Positions 51,647 through 58,677 of a stretch of 64,000 bases of DNA are shown piece after piece. The stretch is from Hyalangium versicolor. GTDB lineage: Bacteria; Myxococcota; Myxococcia; Myxococcales; Myxococcaceae. The notes under the pieces are model-generated. The model saw nothing but the letters and a program-made list of their open reading frames with translations. It did not search any database and was not told the DNA's origin. The stretch is taken from NCBI RefSeq assembly GCF_020103695.1, contig NZ_JAHXBF010000019.1, forward strand, positions 186,001 to 250,000, given 5' to 3'. Both the position numbers and the translations under genes were made by a program. How positions within the stretch are numbered: position 1 is the stretch's first letter; every line of letters starts with the position of its first letter.

Positions 51647-52222
51647 ATGCGGTACAAGGCAGAGCACAAGGAGAAGGCTCGCGAGACGATCCTCCACGCC
51701 GCTGGCAAGCGGATGAAGCGGAGTGGGTTCCACGGGATCGGCGTGGACGGCTTGATGGCTGAAGCCGGGATGACGTCGGGCGCCTTCTATTCACACTTCT
51801 CTTCCAAGGAAGCACTGCTGAAGGAAGTTGTGAGCACTGGCCTGGGGAAGACGCTCTCCTGGCTGAAGGAGCTCTCGGCCTCGAACGGGGACGGCTGGCT
51901 GGAGTCCTTCTTGAAGGACTATCTGAGCCCGCGGCACATGCGAGATGTCGAGAACGGTTGCACCGCGGCTGCGCTGACCGCGGATGTGTCGCGCGCGGAG
52001 ACTCCCGTGAAGAAGCTCTACGGTGAGATCCTCGAGGAGACTGTCGAAGTGCTGATCCAGGGAATGCGTGGGACCGCGAGCGCCAGGAAGCGTGAACGTG
52101 CATGGAGCGTGCTGGCCATGATCATCGGAGCGGTCTCCATCGCACGAGCCCTTCCCTCCAAGGAGGCCGCTGACGAGCTGCTGGCCTCGGTCCTCACCTC
52201 TGCCAAGGAGCTGATCTCATGA
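51647..52222 (+). CDS. TetR-family regulator
   Basis: A 191-residue regulator starting MRYKAEHKEKARETIL with GGAGG 6 bases upstream; GTG at 51635 would add four residues. The helix-turn-helix reads GIGVDGLMAEAGMTSGAFYS followed by HFSSKEAL. The ligand domain has NGCTAAALTADVSRAETPVK, typical of the AcrR/TetR_C group close to the SDR-controlling regulators. It is divergent from the SDR and overlaps the thioesterase gene by 4 bp (ATGA). Probably senses an electrophile or acyl compound (inference). Confidence 0.92.
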   Translation: MRYKAEHKEKARETILHAAGKRMKRSGFHGIGVDGLMAEAGMTSGAFYSHFSSKEALLKEVVSTGLGKTLSWLKELSASNGDGWLESFLKDYLSPRHMRDVENGCTAAALTADVSRAETPVKKLYGEILEETVEVLIQGMRGTASARKRERAWSVLAMIIGAVSIARALPSKEAADELLASVLTSAKELIS

Positions 52223-52686
52223 AGAACCTCGAATACTTCCGGGCGTTGATCACGAAGGGTGAGGCCCCCGCCGCGGGCGATAGCCGCATCACCTATCCGC
52301 CGCCCATCGCCAGGACGCTGGGCATGCAGCTCGTCGATGTGGGGGAGGCCACTTCCACGGTCGAGATGGTGACCCGGCCCGAGGCCCACGCGAATCCCAT
52401 GGGCACCATCCATGGAGGCGTCCTCGTGGACCTGGCGGATCTCGCCATCGGCACGGCGCATTGGACGACATTGGAAGAGGGCGAGAGCTTCACGACCGTG
52501 GACCTGCAGATCAACTTCTTCCGTCCCATCTGGGAGGAGAAGATCCGCGCCGTCGTGAAGCCGGTGAACCGAGGCAGGACCTTCAGCCGCTACGTCTGCG
52601 ATGTGCTCAAGGCGGACGGCAAGCTGATTGCCCAGGTCACGAGCACTGTCACGACCCTGCGAGGCGACGGAGCCAAGGGGCGCTGA
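52219..52686 (+). CDS. PaaI-family hotdog thioesterase
   Basis: A 155-residue hotdog protein. AHANPMGTIHGGVLVDLADL is the PaaI/acyl-CoA-thioesterase signature (HGG with catalytic context), followed by EGESFTTVDLQINFFRPIWE and VVKPVNRGRTFSRYVCDVLK. It would hydrolyse an acyl-CoA thioester in the cytoplasm. The start overlaps the tetR stop by 4 bp, so expression is coupled. Together with the SDR it could process a toxic carbonyl/acyl compound sensed by TetR. The next gene converges 3 bp after the stop. Confidence 0.9.
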   Translation: MKNLEYFRALITKGEAPAAGDSRITYPPPIARTLGMQLVDVGEATSTVEMVTRPEAHANPMGTIHGGVLVDLADLAIGTAHWTTLEEGESFTTVDLQINFFRPIWEEKIRAVVKPVNRGRTFSRYVCDVLKADGKLIAQVTSTVTTLRGDGAKGR

Positions 52687-52689
52687 TCC

Positions 52690-53304
52690 TCAAAGAAACG
52701 AGACGCCCACGCTCAAGCTCATGAGCAATCCCTGCTGCTGGTCGAGGGAACTCTTCAGGTCGGAGCTCTCGATGAAGCGCCCGTTGCTCATCATCCGGAT
52801 GTTGTCCTCACGCAGGCGCTTGCTCCACCCCAAGCGCGGCGAAACGAAGGCATGCGCACCGAGATTGCCTCGGACGCCCACGCCCACCACCGCCACTGGA
52901 GTGAAGAGGAGTTCCACCGGCAGCTCGGCCCCGTCTGCGCCGCGAACGGTTCTCTCCTGGCCCAGGTTGAAGCTGGCTCCCGCCTCCACGAAGGGACTGA
53001 AGCGCCTCGAGCCCAGCGGATACACCCGCAGCAACGGACTCACGCGATAACCCCATGCATCCGTGCCACCGCCCACCTGGAGCCCCAGCCACTCGATGGG
53101 CCGGAACTCCAGCTCCAAGCCGAACACGCCCGACGGAGCATGCAGCCCCGCGGACAACCCGAGATCCAACCGAGTCTCCTGGCGCCCCCACGGAGTGGCT
53201 TCCGCCTGCGAGGGCTCGGGCGCCGGCTCCGCCGCGGACACGCACAGAGGCGACAGGCCCAGGGCCAGGACGGTGGCGCGCAGCCGAGGCGACAGCAGGC
53301 TCAT
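52690..53304 (-). CDS. Outer-membrane beta-barrel-like protein
   Basis: A 204-residue exported protein starting MSLLSPRLRATVLALGLSPL with a signal peptide to VSAAE. The remainder alternates in short amphipathic strands: TRLDLGLSAGLHAPSGVFGL, LEFRPIEWLGLQVGGG, PFVEAGASFNLG, LLFTPVAVVGVGVRGNL, and it ends in LSVGVSFL. This is a small eight-strand-type barrel (OmpA-like/OmpW-like or YfaZ-type) of unknown function. The C-terminal residue is Leu rather than Phe. It converges with the thioesterase gene. ATG 53304 starts the signal peptide. Confidence 0.78.
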   Translation of the reverse strand: MSLLSPRLRATVLALGLSPLCVSAAEPAPEPSQAEATPWGRQETRLDLGLSAGLHAPSGVFGLELEFRPIEWLGLQVGGGTDAWGYRVSPLLRVYPLGSRRFSPFVEAGASFNLGQERTVRGADGAELPVELLFTPVAVVGVGVRGNLGAHAFVSPRLGWSKRLREDNIRMMSNGRFIESSDLKSSLDQQQGLLMSLSVGVSFL

Positions 53305-53468
53305 GCGGCAAGCTTGCCCAAACTCGCTCTCAGCGGGAATTGCCTCTCGGGGAAGCTCCAAAAAGAAACGGCGGCGCGCACTCCGAGCACCTTGGAGGGG
53401 TTTGCTTGTCCGGAAGCACGCGCCGCCGCAAACCGACGGGACTGCTGGTTCAACACCTTGGAGCGACA

Positions 53469-53480
53469 GCCGTGCACGGC
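53469..53480. promoter_or_regulatory. Palindrome GCCGTGCACGGC in the 273-bp gap before the TPR-like gene
   Basis: A perfect 12-bp palindrome at the middle of the gap between the beta-barrel gene (start 53304) and the small helical protein gene (start 53578). It is about 165 bases upstream of the former and about 98 upstream of the latter. Nothing else gene-like is visible in this gap. Confidence 0.3.
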
Positions 53481-53577
53481 CGTCATTTCGAGATGTGCAC
53501 TCTGAACAATCCCTCTGACAGTCGGTATTCCACCCACCTTTCACACCTTTCCTCCCGCCCTCCAGGGCTATGCCTAC

Positions 53578-53952
53578 ATGTGTGCCATGCAACTACCCGG
53601 AGGCTTGTGCGAGAGAGCCAGTGCTGATCTGATCAGGCGCTCGGAGGACTTCTTGCGCGGCAGGCAACGACCCACAGTGACGGATCTCCTGCACAGGGCA
53701 GATCTGCACGAGCGTGACGGCATGGTGTTCAAGGCCGCGGACGTGTGGAAGCACGTGCTCAAGCTCGAGCCCAAGCGGACCGAGGTGCACGAGCGCCTCG
53801 CGAGCCTCTACGAACGAATGGATCTGCGGCCCGAGGCGCGCGAGCACCTCGAGTCCGTCGCCGAGCACTACGTGGTGCTCTGTGACGTGGACGGGCTGGT
53901 GCGCACGATGGAGCGGCTTCAGGTGCTCCACACCCGCAACCAGGCGCGCTGA
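53578..53952 (+). CDS. Small TPR-like helical protein
   Basis: A 124-residue protein. Residues about 35-110 form two or three TPR-like helical pairs: DLLHRADLHERDGMVFKAAD, VWKHVLKLEPKRTEVHERLA and LYERMDLRPEAREHLESVAE. The spacing of small and aromatic residues (A8, G, Y-type) is only approximate. There is no signal peptide. Two ATGs are possible, 53578 and 53587. It lies upstream of the aib operon but is separated by a 110-bp gap holding the operator, so it is probably not part of it. Function: protein-protein contact, unknown partner. Confidence 0.65.
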   Translation: MCAMQLPGGLCERASADLIRRSEDFLRGRQRPTVTDLLHRADLHERDGMVFKAADVWKHVLKLEPKRTEVHERLASLYERMDLRPEAREHLESVAEHYVVLCDVDGLVRTMERLQVLHTRNQAR

Positions 53953-54003
53953 GCCTGTGCTTTTCCAGTCAAACAAGCATTGACGTCGCTCTGGCGCCCG
54001 TGT

Positions 54004-54019
54004 TACCGACCGGTCGGTA
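54004..54019. promoter_or_regulatory. Perfect 16-bp palindromic operator of the aib operon
   Basis: TACCGACCGGTCGGTA is a perfect palindrome 43 bases before the GTG start of aibR. The ACCGACCGGTCGGT core is of the common TetR-family operator type. It is the natural candidate for AibR binding, giving autoregulated control of the whole operon by isovaleryl-CoA level. Confidence 0.75.
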
Positions 54020-54062
54020 GGTCCATCGTTCCGGGAAAACCCCCGCCGGAAGGAGAGCGAAC

Positions 54063-54731
54063 GTGACACCGAGAAGGCCCGACGACGGAGAGCGTTTCCG
54101 CGCCATCCTGGAGACGGCAGCCCGGCTCATCTGCGAGCGCGGCTACGAGGGCACCTCCATGCAGGAGATTGCCGACGCGTGCCGTCTCACGAAGGCAGGG
54201 CTCTACCACTACATCCAGAACAAGGAGCAGTTGCTGTCGGCCATCATGGGCTACGGCATGGACCTGTTCGAGGGCCAGGTCATCGCGAAGGTCTCGGACA
54301 TCACGGACCCTGTCGAGCGGCTGCGCGCGTGCATGCGGCGCAACATCGAGCTGGTGACGCGCGGGGCGAGCAAGGAGGTCATCATCATCCTCCACGAGCA
54401 CGCCACGCTCAAAGGCGAGGCCCGTGAGTACATCGATCGGCGCAAGAAGCAGTACGTGCGCTTCATCGAGACGACGTTCGCCGAGGCGGTGAAGCAGGGC
54501 CGCATGCGGCCGCTCGAGCCCACCATCGTGGCCTTCTCGTTCCTGGGCATGGTGCTGTGGGTCTACAAGTGGTTCAAGCCGGACGGGCGGCTCACCGAGG
54601 AGCAGATCGTCACCGGGATGGTGGACCTGTTCTTCGCGGGGCTGGCGGCTCCGGGGGCTGCGGCTTCGCCCGAGCAGGGCGCGGCGGTGCTGGCGCTGGT
54701 GCCTCCCACGGCGGCGGGGGAGAAGCCATGA
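54063..54731 (+). CDS. aibR: AibR, TetR-family regulator of the isovaleryl-CoA operon
   Basis: A 222-residue regulator with GTG start and AAGGAG 7 bases upstream. The helix-turn-helix is TSMQEIADACRLTKAGLYHY. The ligand domain (KEVIIILHEHATLKGEAREY) resembles acyl-CoA-responsive TetR proteins such as KstR2. In Myxococcus, AibR is known to bind isovaleryl-CoA and to repress the aib genes. The gene is first in an operon with aibA, aibB, aibC and mvaS in the established order and overlaps aibA by 4 bp. It follows a perfect 16-bp operator. The C-terminal 35 residues are Ala/Pro-rich. Confidence 0.9.
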   Translation: MTPRRPDDGERFRAILETAARLICERGYEGTSMQEIADACRLTKAGLYHYIQNKEQLLSAIMGYGMDLFEGQVIAKVSDITDPVERLRACMRRNIELVTRGASKEVIIILHEHATLKGEAREYIDRRKKQYVRFIETTFAEAVKQGRMRPLEPTIVAFSFLGMVLWVYKWFKPDGRLTEEQIVTGMVDLFFAGLAAPGAAASPEQGAAVLALVPPTAAGEKP

Positions 54732-55528
54732 AGCCGGGACGCTGGCGCCCCATCCAGGAGGCGGTGGCCTCCATCCCGGATCAATCGTGGGTCGCCACCG
54801 GGGGCTTCATGCTGGGGCGCGCGCCGATGGCGCTGGTGCTGGAGCTCATTGCCCAGGAGCGCCGCGGCCTGCAGCTCATCTCCCTGCCCAACCCGCTGCC
54901 CGCGGAGTTCCTGGTCGCCGGTGGGTGCCTGGCCCGCGTGGAATTGCCCTTCGGCGCGCTGAACCTGGAAGGCCGCGTGCGCCCCATGCCCTGCCTCAAG
55001 CGGGCCATCGAGCAGGGCTCCATCGCCTGGCGCGAGCATGACGGGTACCGCATCGTCCAGCGGCTGCGGGCGGCGTCCATGGGGCTGCCGTTCATCCCCG
55101 CGCCGGACACGGACATGTCCGAGCTGGCCGACGCCGATCCCCCTCGCAAGGTGGTGGACCCGTTCACCGGCAAGGAAGTGGCGGTGGAGCCTGCCTTCTA
55201 CCCAGACGTGGCGCTGGTGCACGCGCGCGCCGCGGACGAGCGCGGCAACCTCTTCATCGAGGACCCCACCACGGACCTGCTCGTCATCGGCGCGGCGAAG
55301 CGGGTGATTGCCACCGCCGAGGAGCGCGTGCCTCGCCTCTCGCGCGTCACGGTGCCGGGGTTCCAGGTGGAGAGTGTCTCAATGGCTCCCAGCGGCGCGC
55401 TCCCCACGGGCTGCGTGGGCCTGTATCCGCACGATGACGCGATGCTCTCGCGCTACCTGTCCATGGCCGAGGCCGGCCGCGAGGCGGAGTTCCTCCACTC
55501 GCTGATGGCGGCCCGGAGGGCGGCATGA
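54728..55528 (+). CDS. aibA: AibA, subunit of 3-methylglutaconyl-CoA decarboxylase
   Basis: A 266-residue protein of the glutaconate CoA-transferase A-subunit family. SWVATGGFMLGRAPMALVLE, FLVAGGCLARVELPFGALN and ADERGNLFIEDPTTDLLVI match class I CoA-transferase strands. With AibB it forms an enzyme that decarboxylates 3-methylglutaconyl-CoA to 3,3-dimethylacrylyl-CoA in the mevalonate-derived branch. Start and stop overlap its neighbours by 4 bp on each side. It is placed in the aib operon, which excludes an ordinary fermentative CoA-transferase role. Confidence 0.9.
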   Translation: MKPGRWRPIQEAVASIPDQSWVATGGFMLGRAPMALVLELIAQERRGLQLISLPNPLPAEFLVAGGCLARVELPFGALNLEGRVRPMPCLKRAIEQGSIAWREHDGYRIVQRLRAASMGLPFIPAPDTDMSELADADPPRKVVDPFTGKEVAVEPAFYPDVALVHARAADERGNLFIEDPTTDLLVIGAAKRVIATAEERVPRLSRVTVPGFQVESVSMAPSGALPTGCVGLYPHDDAMLSRYLSMAEAGREAEFLHSLMAARRAA

Positions 55529-56265
55529 GCACCTCGCCGCAAGCCACGCCCGCGGAGACCGTCGTCTCCCTGCTCGCCAAGGAGATCGACGACGGGGCGG
55601 TGGTGGCCACGGGCGTCGCCTCGCCGCTGGCCATCCTGGCGATCGGCGTCGCGCGCGCCACGCACGCTCCCGGGCTGACGTACCTGGCCTGCGTGGGCTC
55701 GCTGGACCCCGAGCTGCCCGAGCTGTTCCCCTCCTCCGAGGACCTCGGCTACATGAACGGCCGCTCGGCGGAGATCACCATCCCGGATCTCTTCGACCAC
55801 GCCCGGCGCGGCCGCGTGGACACCGTCTTCTTCGGCGCGGCCGAGGTGGATTCGCGTGGGCGGACGAACATGACCGCTTCGGGCAGCCTGGAGAAGCCTC
55901 GCACCAAGTTCCCCGGTGTCGCGGGCGCGGCCACGCTCCGTCAGTGGGTGCGCCGTCCCGTGCTGGTGGTGCCCCGTCAGTCCCGCCGCAACCTCGTCCC
56001 CGAGGTGCAGGTGGCCACCACGCAGGACCCGCACCGCCCCGTGCGGCTCATCTCGGACCTCGGCGTCTTCGAGCTCGGTGCCCAGGGCGCCCGGCTCCTC
56101 GCCCTCCACCCGTGGACCGACCTGGACACCCTGCGCGAGCGCACCGGCTTCGCGTTCGAAGTCCAGGGCCCGGTCCCCACCACCCCCGTCCCGGACGCGG
56201 CCACTCTGGCGGCGATCCGGTCCATGGATCCCCGAAACCTCCGCGATTCGCTCGTGGGGGCCTGA
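55525..56265 (+). CDS. aibB: AibB, catalytic subunit of 3-methylglutaconyl-CoA decarboxylase
   Basis: A 246-residue glutaconate CoA-transferase B-subunit homologue. The position where CoA-transferases carry the catalytic Glu holds Cys56 (LTYLACVGSLDPELP), the residue I recall as the active-site cysteine of M. xanthus AibB. This change turns the fold from CoA transfer to decarboxylation. Other blocks: AEITIPDLFDHARRGRVDTV and EVDSRGRTNMTASG. It overlaps aibA by 4 bp. Subunits should assemble as an A2B2-type complex. Confidence 0.9.
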   Translation: MSTSPQATPAETVVSLLAKEIDDGAVVATGVASPLAILAIGVARATHAPGLTYLACVGSLDPELPELFPSSEDLGYMNGRSAEITIPDLFDHARRGRVDTVFFGAAEVDSRGRTNMTASGSLEKPRTKFPGVAGAATLRQWVRRPVLVVPRQSRRNLVPEVQVATTQDPHRPVRLISDLGVFELGAQGARLLALHPWTDLDTLRERTGFAFEVQGPVPTTPVPDAATLAAIRSMDPRNLRDSLVGA

Positions 56266-56294
56266 AACCCCGTCACCAGGGAGTCATCATCCGC

Positions 56295-57335
56295 ATGAAG
56301 GCCGTCGTTCTTCGAGAGTTTGGCGCAGCCAGCAACCTGAAGCTCGAGAGCGTCCCCATGCCTCGACCGGGGCGCGGGGAGGTGCTCGTTCACGTTCACG
56401 CCTGCGGCGTCTGCTACCACGACGTCATCAACCGCCGCGGCAACCTGCCCCGCACGCACGTGCCGGCCATCCTCGGCCACGAGGCGGCGGGCGAGGTGGT
56501 GGAAGTCGGTCCGGACACGCCGGGATGGAAGGTGGGAGACCGGGTGGCCACGCTGCAGCGGCTCTCGTGCGGCGACTGCGCCCTGTGCCGCAGCGGGCGC
56601 AACAGCCTGTGCCGCAGGGACAACCGCTTCTTCGGCGAGGAGCTGCCCGGCGGCTACGCGCAGTACCTGGTCGCCCCCGTGGCGGGCCTGGGCCGCGTAC
56701 CCCCCAACATGCCCTGGGCCGAGGCCGCCACCGTCTGCTGCACCACCGGCACGGCGGTGCACACGGTGCGCACGCGCGGCAAGGTGCGCGCCGGAGAGAC
56801 GGTGCTCATCACCGGCGCCAGCGGCGGCGTGGGCCTGTCCTCGGTGCAGCTGGCCAAGGCGGACGGGGCGCGCGTCATCGCCGTCACCTCCGGCCAGGCC
56901 AAGGCCGAGGCCCTGCACAACGCGGGCGCGGATGAAGTCATCGTCTCGCGCGGGCTGGACTTCGCCTCCGAGGTCCGCAAGCGCACCGCGGGCGAGGGTG
57001 TCAACGTGGCCATCGAGATCGTCGGCAGCGTCACCTTCGAGCAGACGCTCAAGTCCATCGCCCCCGGCGGCCGGGTGGTGGTGGTGGGCAACCTGGAGAC
57101 GGGCACGTTCAACCTCAACCCGGGCCTGGTCATCGTGAAGGAGCTGGAGATCCTCGGCGCCTATGCCACCACGCGCGAGGAGCTGGACGAGGCGCTGCGG
57201 CTGACGGCCTCGGGCACGGTGCGCGCCTTCGTGTCGGAGTCCGTCCCCCTGGAGGAGGCGGGCCGCGCACACTTCCGGCTGGAGAACCGAGAGATCGCCG
57301 GCCGGCTCGTGCTCATTCCCCCCACCCTACAGTAA
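56295..57335 (+). CDS. aibC: AibC, zinc/MDR-type 3,3-dimethylacrylyl-CoA reductase
   Basis: A 346-residue medium-chain dehydrogenase. It has CGVCYHD and GHEAAGEV in the catalytic region, four clustered Cys in CGDCALCRSGRNSLC (structural zinc), and the nucleotide fold VLITGASGGVGLSSVQLAKA. In Myxococcus, AibC reduces dimethylacrylyl-CoA to isovaleryl-CoA. The longer open frame upstream overlaps aibB and is not used; ATG 56295 begins the conserved MKAVVLREFG. The 29-bp gap keeps it in the operon. GC content and codon use equal the surrounding genes. Confidence 0.9.
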   Translation: MKAVVLREFGAASNLKLESVPMPRPGRGEVLVHVHACGVCYHDVINRRGNLPRTHVPAILGHEAAGEVVEVGPDTPGWKVGDRVATLQRLSCGDCALCRSGRNSLCRRDNRFFGEELPGGYAQYLVAPVAGLGRVPPNMPWAEAATVCCTTGTAVHTVRTRGKVRAGETVLITGASGGVGLSSVQLAKADGARVIAVTSGQAKAEALHNAGADEVIVSRGLDFASEVRKRTAGEGVNVAIEIVGSVTFEQTLKSIAPGGRVVVVGNLETGTFNLNPGLVIVKELEILGAYATTREELDEALRLTASGTVRAFVSESVPLEEAGRAHFRLENREIAGRLVLIPPTLQ

Positions 57336-57368
57336 ACTCCGCCCACCCCACGCATGCAGGCACCTACC

Positions 57369-58631
57369 ATGAAGAAACTCGTCGGAATCGAAGCGCTGGC
57401 CATCGCCGTCCCCAGCCGGTACGTGGACATCCAGGAGCTGGCCCTGGCTCGCGGAGTGGATCCCGCGAAGTACACCGCGGGCCTGGGAGCCAAGGAGATG
57501 GCCGTGGCGGATCCCGGCGAGGACTCCGTCTCGCTGGCGGCCACGGCCGCGGCCCGGCTGGTTCGCAACAACAACGTCGATCCGTCCCGCATCGGCATGC
57601 TCGTGGTGGGCACCGAGACGGGTATCGATCACTCCAAGCCGGTGGCCTCGCACGTCCAGGGCCTGCTCAAGCTGCCGAACTCCATGCGCGTCTATGACAC
57701 GCAGCACGCGTGCTACGGCGGCACCGCAGGACTGATGGCGGCCTCGGAGTGGATCGCCTCCGGCGCGGCGGCGGGACGCTCGGCCATCGTGGTGTGCTCG
57801 GACATTGCTCGCTATGGGCTGAACACGGCGGGCGAGCCCACCCAAGGCGCGGGCGCCGTGGCGCTGCTCGTCTCGGAGCAGCCGGACCTGCTCGCGCTGG
57901 ACGTGGGGCTCAACGGCTCGTGCAGCATGGACGTATATGACTTCTGGCGTCCGCTGGGCCGCCGTGAGGCCGTGGTGGACGGGCACTACTCCATCCAGTG
58001 TTACCTGGACGCGCTGTCGGGCGCGTATCGCGGCTGGCGCGAGCGCGCGCTGGCGCACGAGGTGGTGCGCTGGGGCTCGAACCTGCCGGGCGAGCAACTG
58101 GCTCGCATCCTCTACCACGTGCCCTTCTGCAAGATGGCGCGCAAGGCCCACACGCAGCTGCGGCTCTGTGACTTGCAGGATGCGCCGAGCGGCGCCCCCG
58201 CCACCCCCGAGGCCCGCGATGAGCTGGCCAAGAGCGCCGCCAGCTACGAGGCGCAGGTGGCCTCCTCGCTGTCGCTCAACGCGCGCATCGGCAACGTGTA
58301 CACCGCCTCGCTGTACCTGGCGCTGGCAGGGCTGCTGCACGGCGAGAGCGCCGCGCTGAGCGGTCAGCGCATCGGCCTGCTCTCCTACGGCAGCGGCTGC
58401 GCGTCGGAGTTCTTCTCCGGCGTGGTGGGCGAGAAGGCGGCGAAGCGCATGGCGCAGACGGACGTCGAGTCCGTGCTGGCCCGCCGCGAGCGCGTCTCCG
58501 TGAAGGAGTACGAGCGCATCATGAACCTGCCGTATGACGCGCCCGAGGCCCTCACGCCCGCCGCGGGGACGTTCCGGCTCGCGGAGATCCGCGACTTCAA
58601 GCGCCGCTACGTCGAGGGCGCGGCGAGCTGA
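57369..58631 (+). CDS. mvaS: HMG-CoA synthase MvaS
   Basis: A 420-residue HMG-CoA synthase. Catalytic residues: Glu83 in GTETG, Cys115 in DTQHACYGGTAG, and His250 in LYHVPFCKMARKA. It condenses acetyl-CoA with acetoacetyl-CoA to give HMG-CoA, the entry to both mevalonate and, after dehydration by a LiuC-type enzyme, the 3-methylglutaconyl-CoA used by AibA/B. The first ATG (57354) is in frame; I prefer 57369 with AGG 8 bases upstream. It ends the aib operon and is followed by a strong hairpin. The mevalonate genes other than mvaS are not in the window. Confidence 0.93.
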   Translation: MKKLVGIEALAIAVPSRYVDIQELALARGVDPAKYTAGLGAKEMAVADPGEDSVSLAATAAARLVRNNNVDPSRIGMLVVGTETGIDHSKPVASHVQGLLKLPNSMRVYDTQHACYGGTAGLMAASEWIASGAAAGRSAIVVCSDIARYGLNTAGEPTQGAGAVALLVSEQPDLLALDVGLNGSCSMDVYDFWRPLGRREAVVDGHYSIQCYLDALSGAYRGWRERALAHEVVRWGSNLPGEQLARILYHVPFCKMARKAHTQLRLCDLQDAPSGAPATPEARDELAKSAASYEAQVASSLSLNARIGNVYTASLYLALAGLLHGESAALSGQRIGLLSYGSGCASEFFSGVVGEKAAKRMAQTDVESVLARRERVSVKEYERIMNLPYDAPEALTPAAGTFRLAEIRDFKRRYVEGAAS

Positions 58632-58646
58632 ACCCGCTGGCAGCCC

Positions 58647-58676
58647 GGGAGGGTGGGCCCCTGAGCCTGCCCTCCC
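58647..58676. terminator. Strong 12-bp hairpin between mvaS and the ADOP permease
   Basis: GGGAGGGTGGGC (58647-58658) pairs with GCCTGCCCTCCC (58665-58676), with two G-U pairs, around a CCCTGA loop. It lies between convergent stops and works in both orientations. Only two T residues follow on the plus side, so it is not a textbook intrinsic terminator, but it is the best-formed one in the window. Confidence 0.6.
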
Positions 58677-58677
58677 T

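Noticed and set aside
54728..56265. AibA/AibB considered as an ordinary glutaconate CoA-transferase
   Set aside because: AibB has Cys56 at the catalytic Glu position and the gene context is the aib operon.
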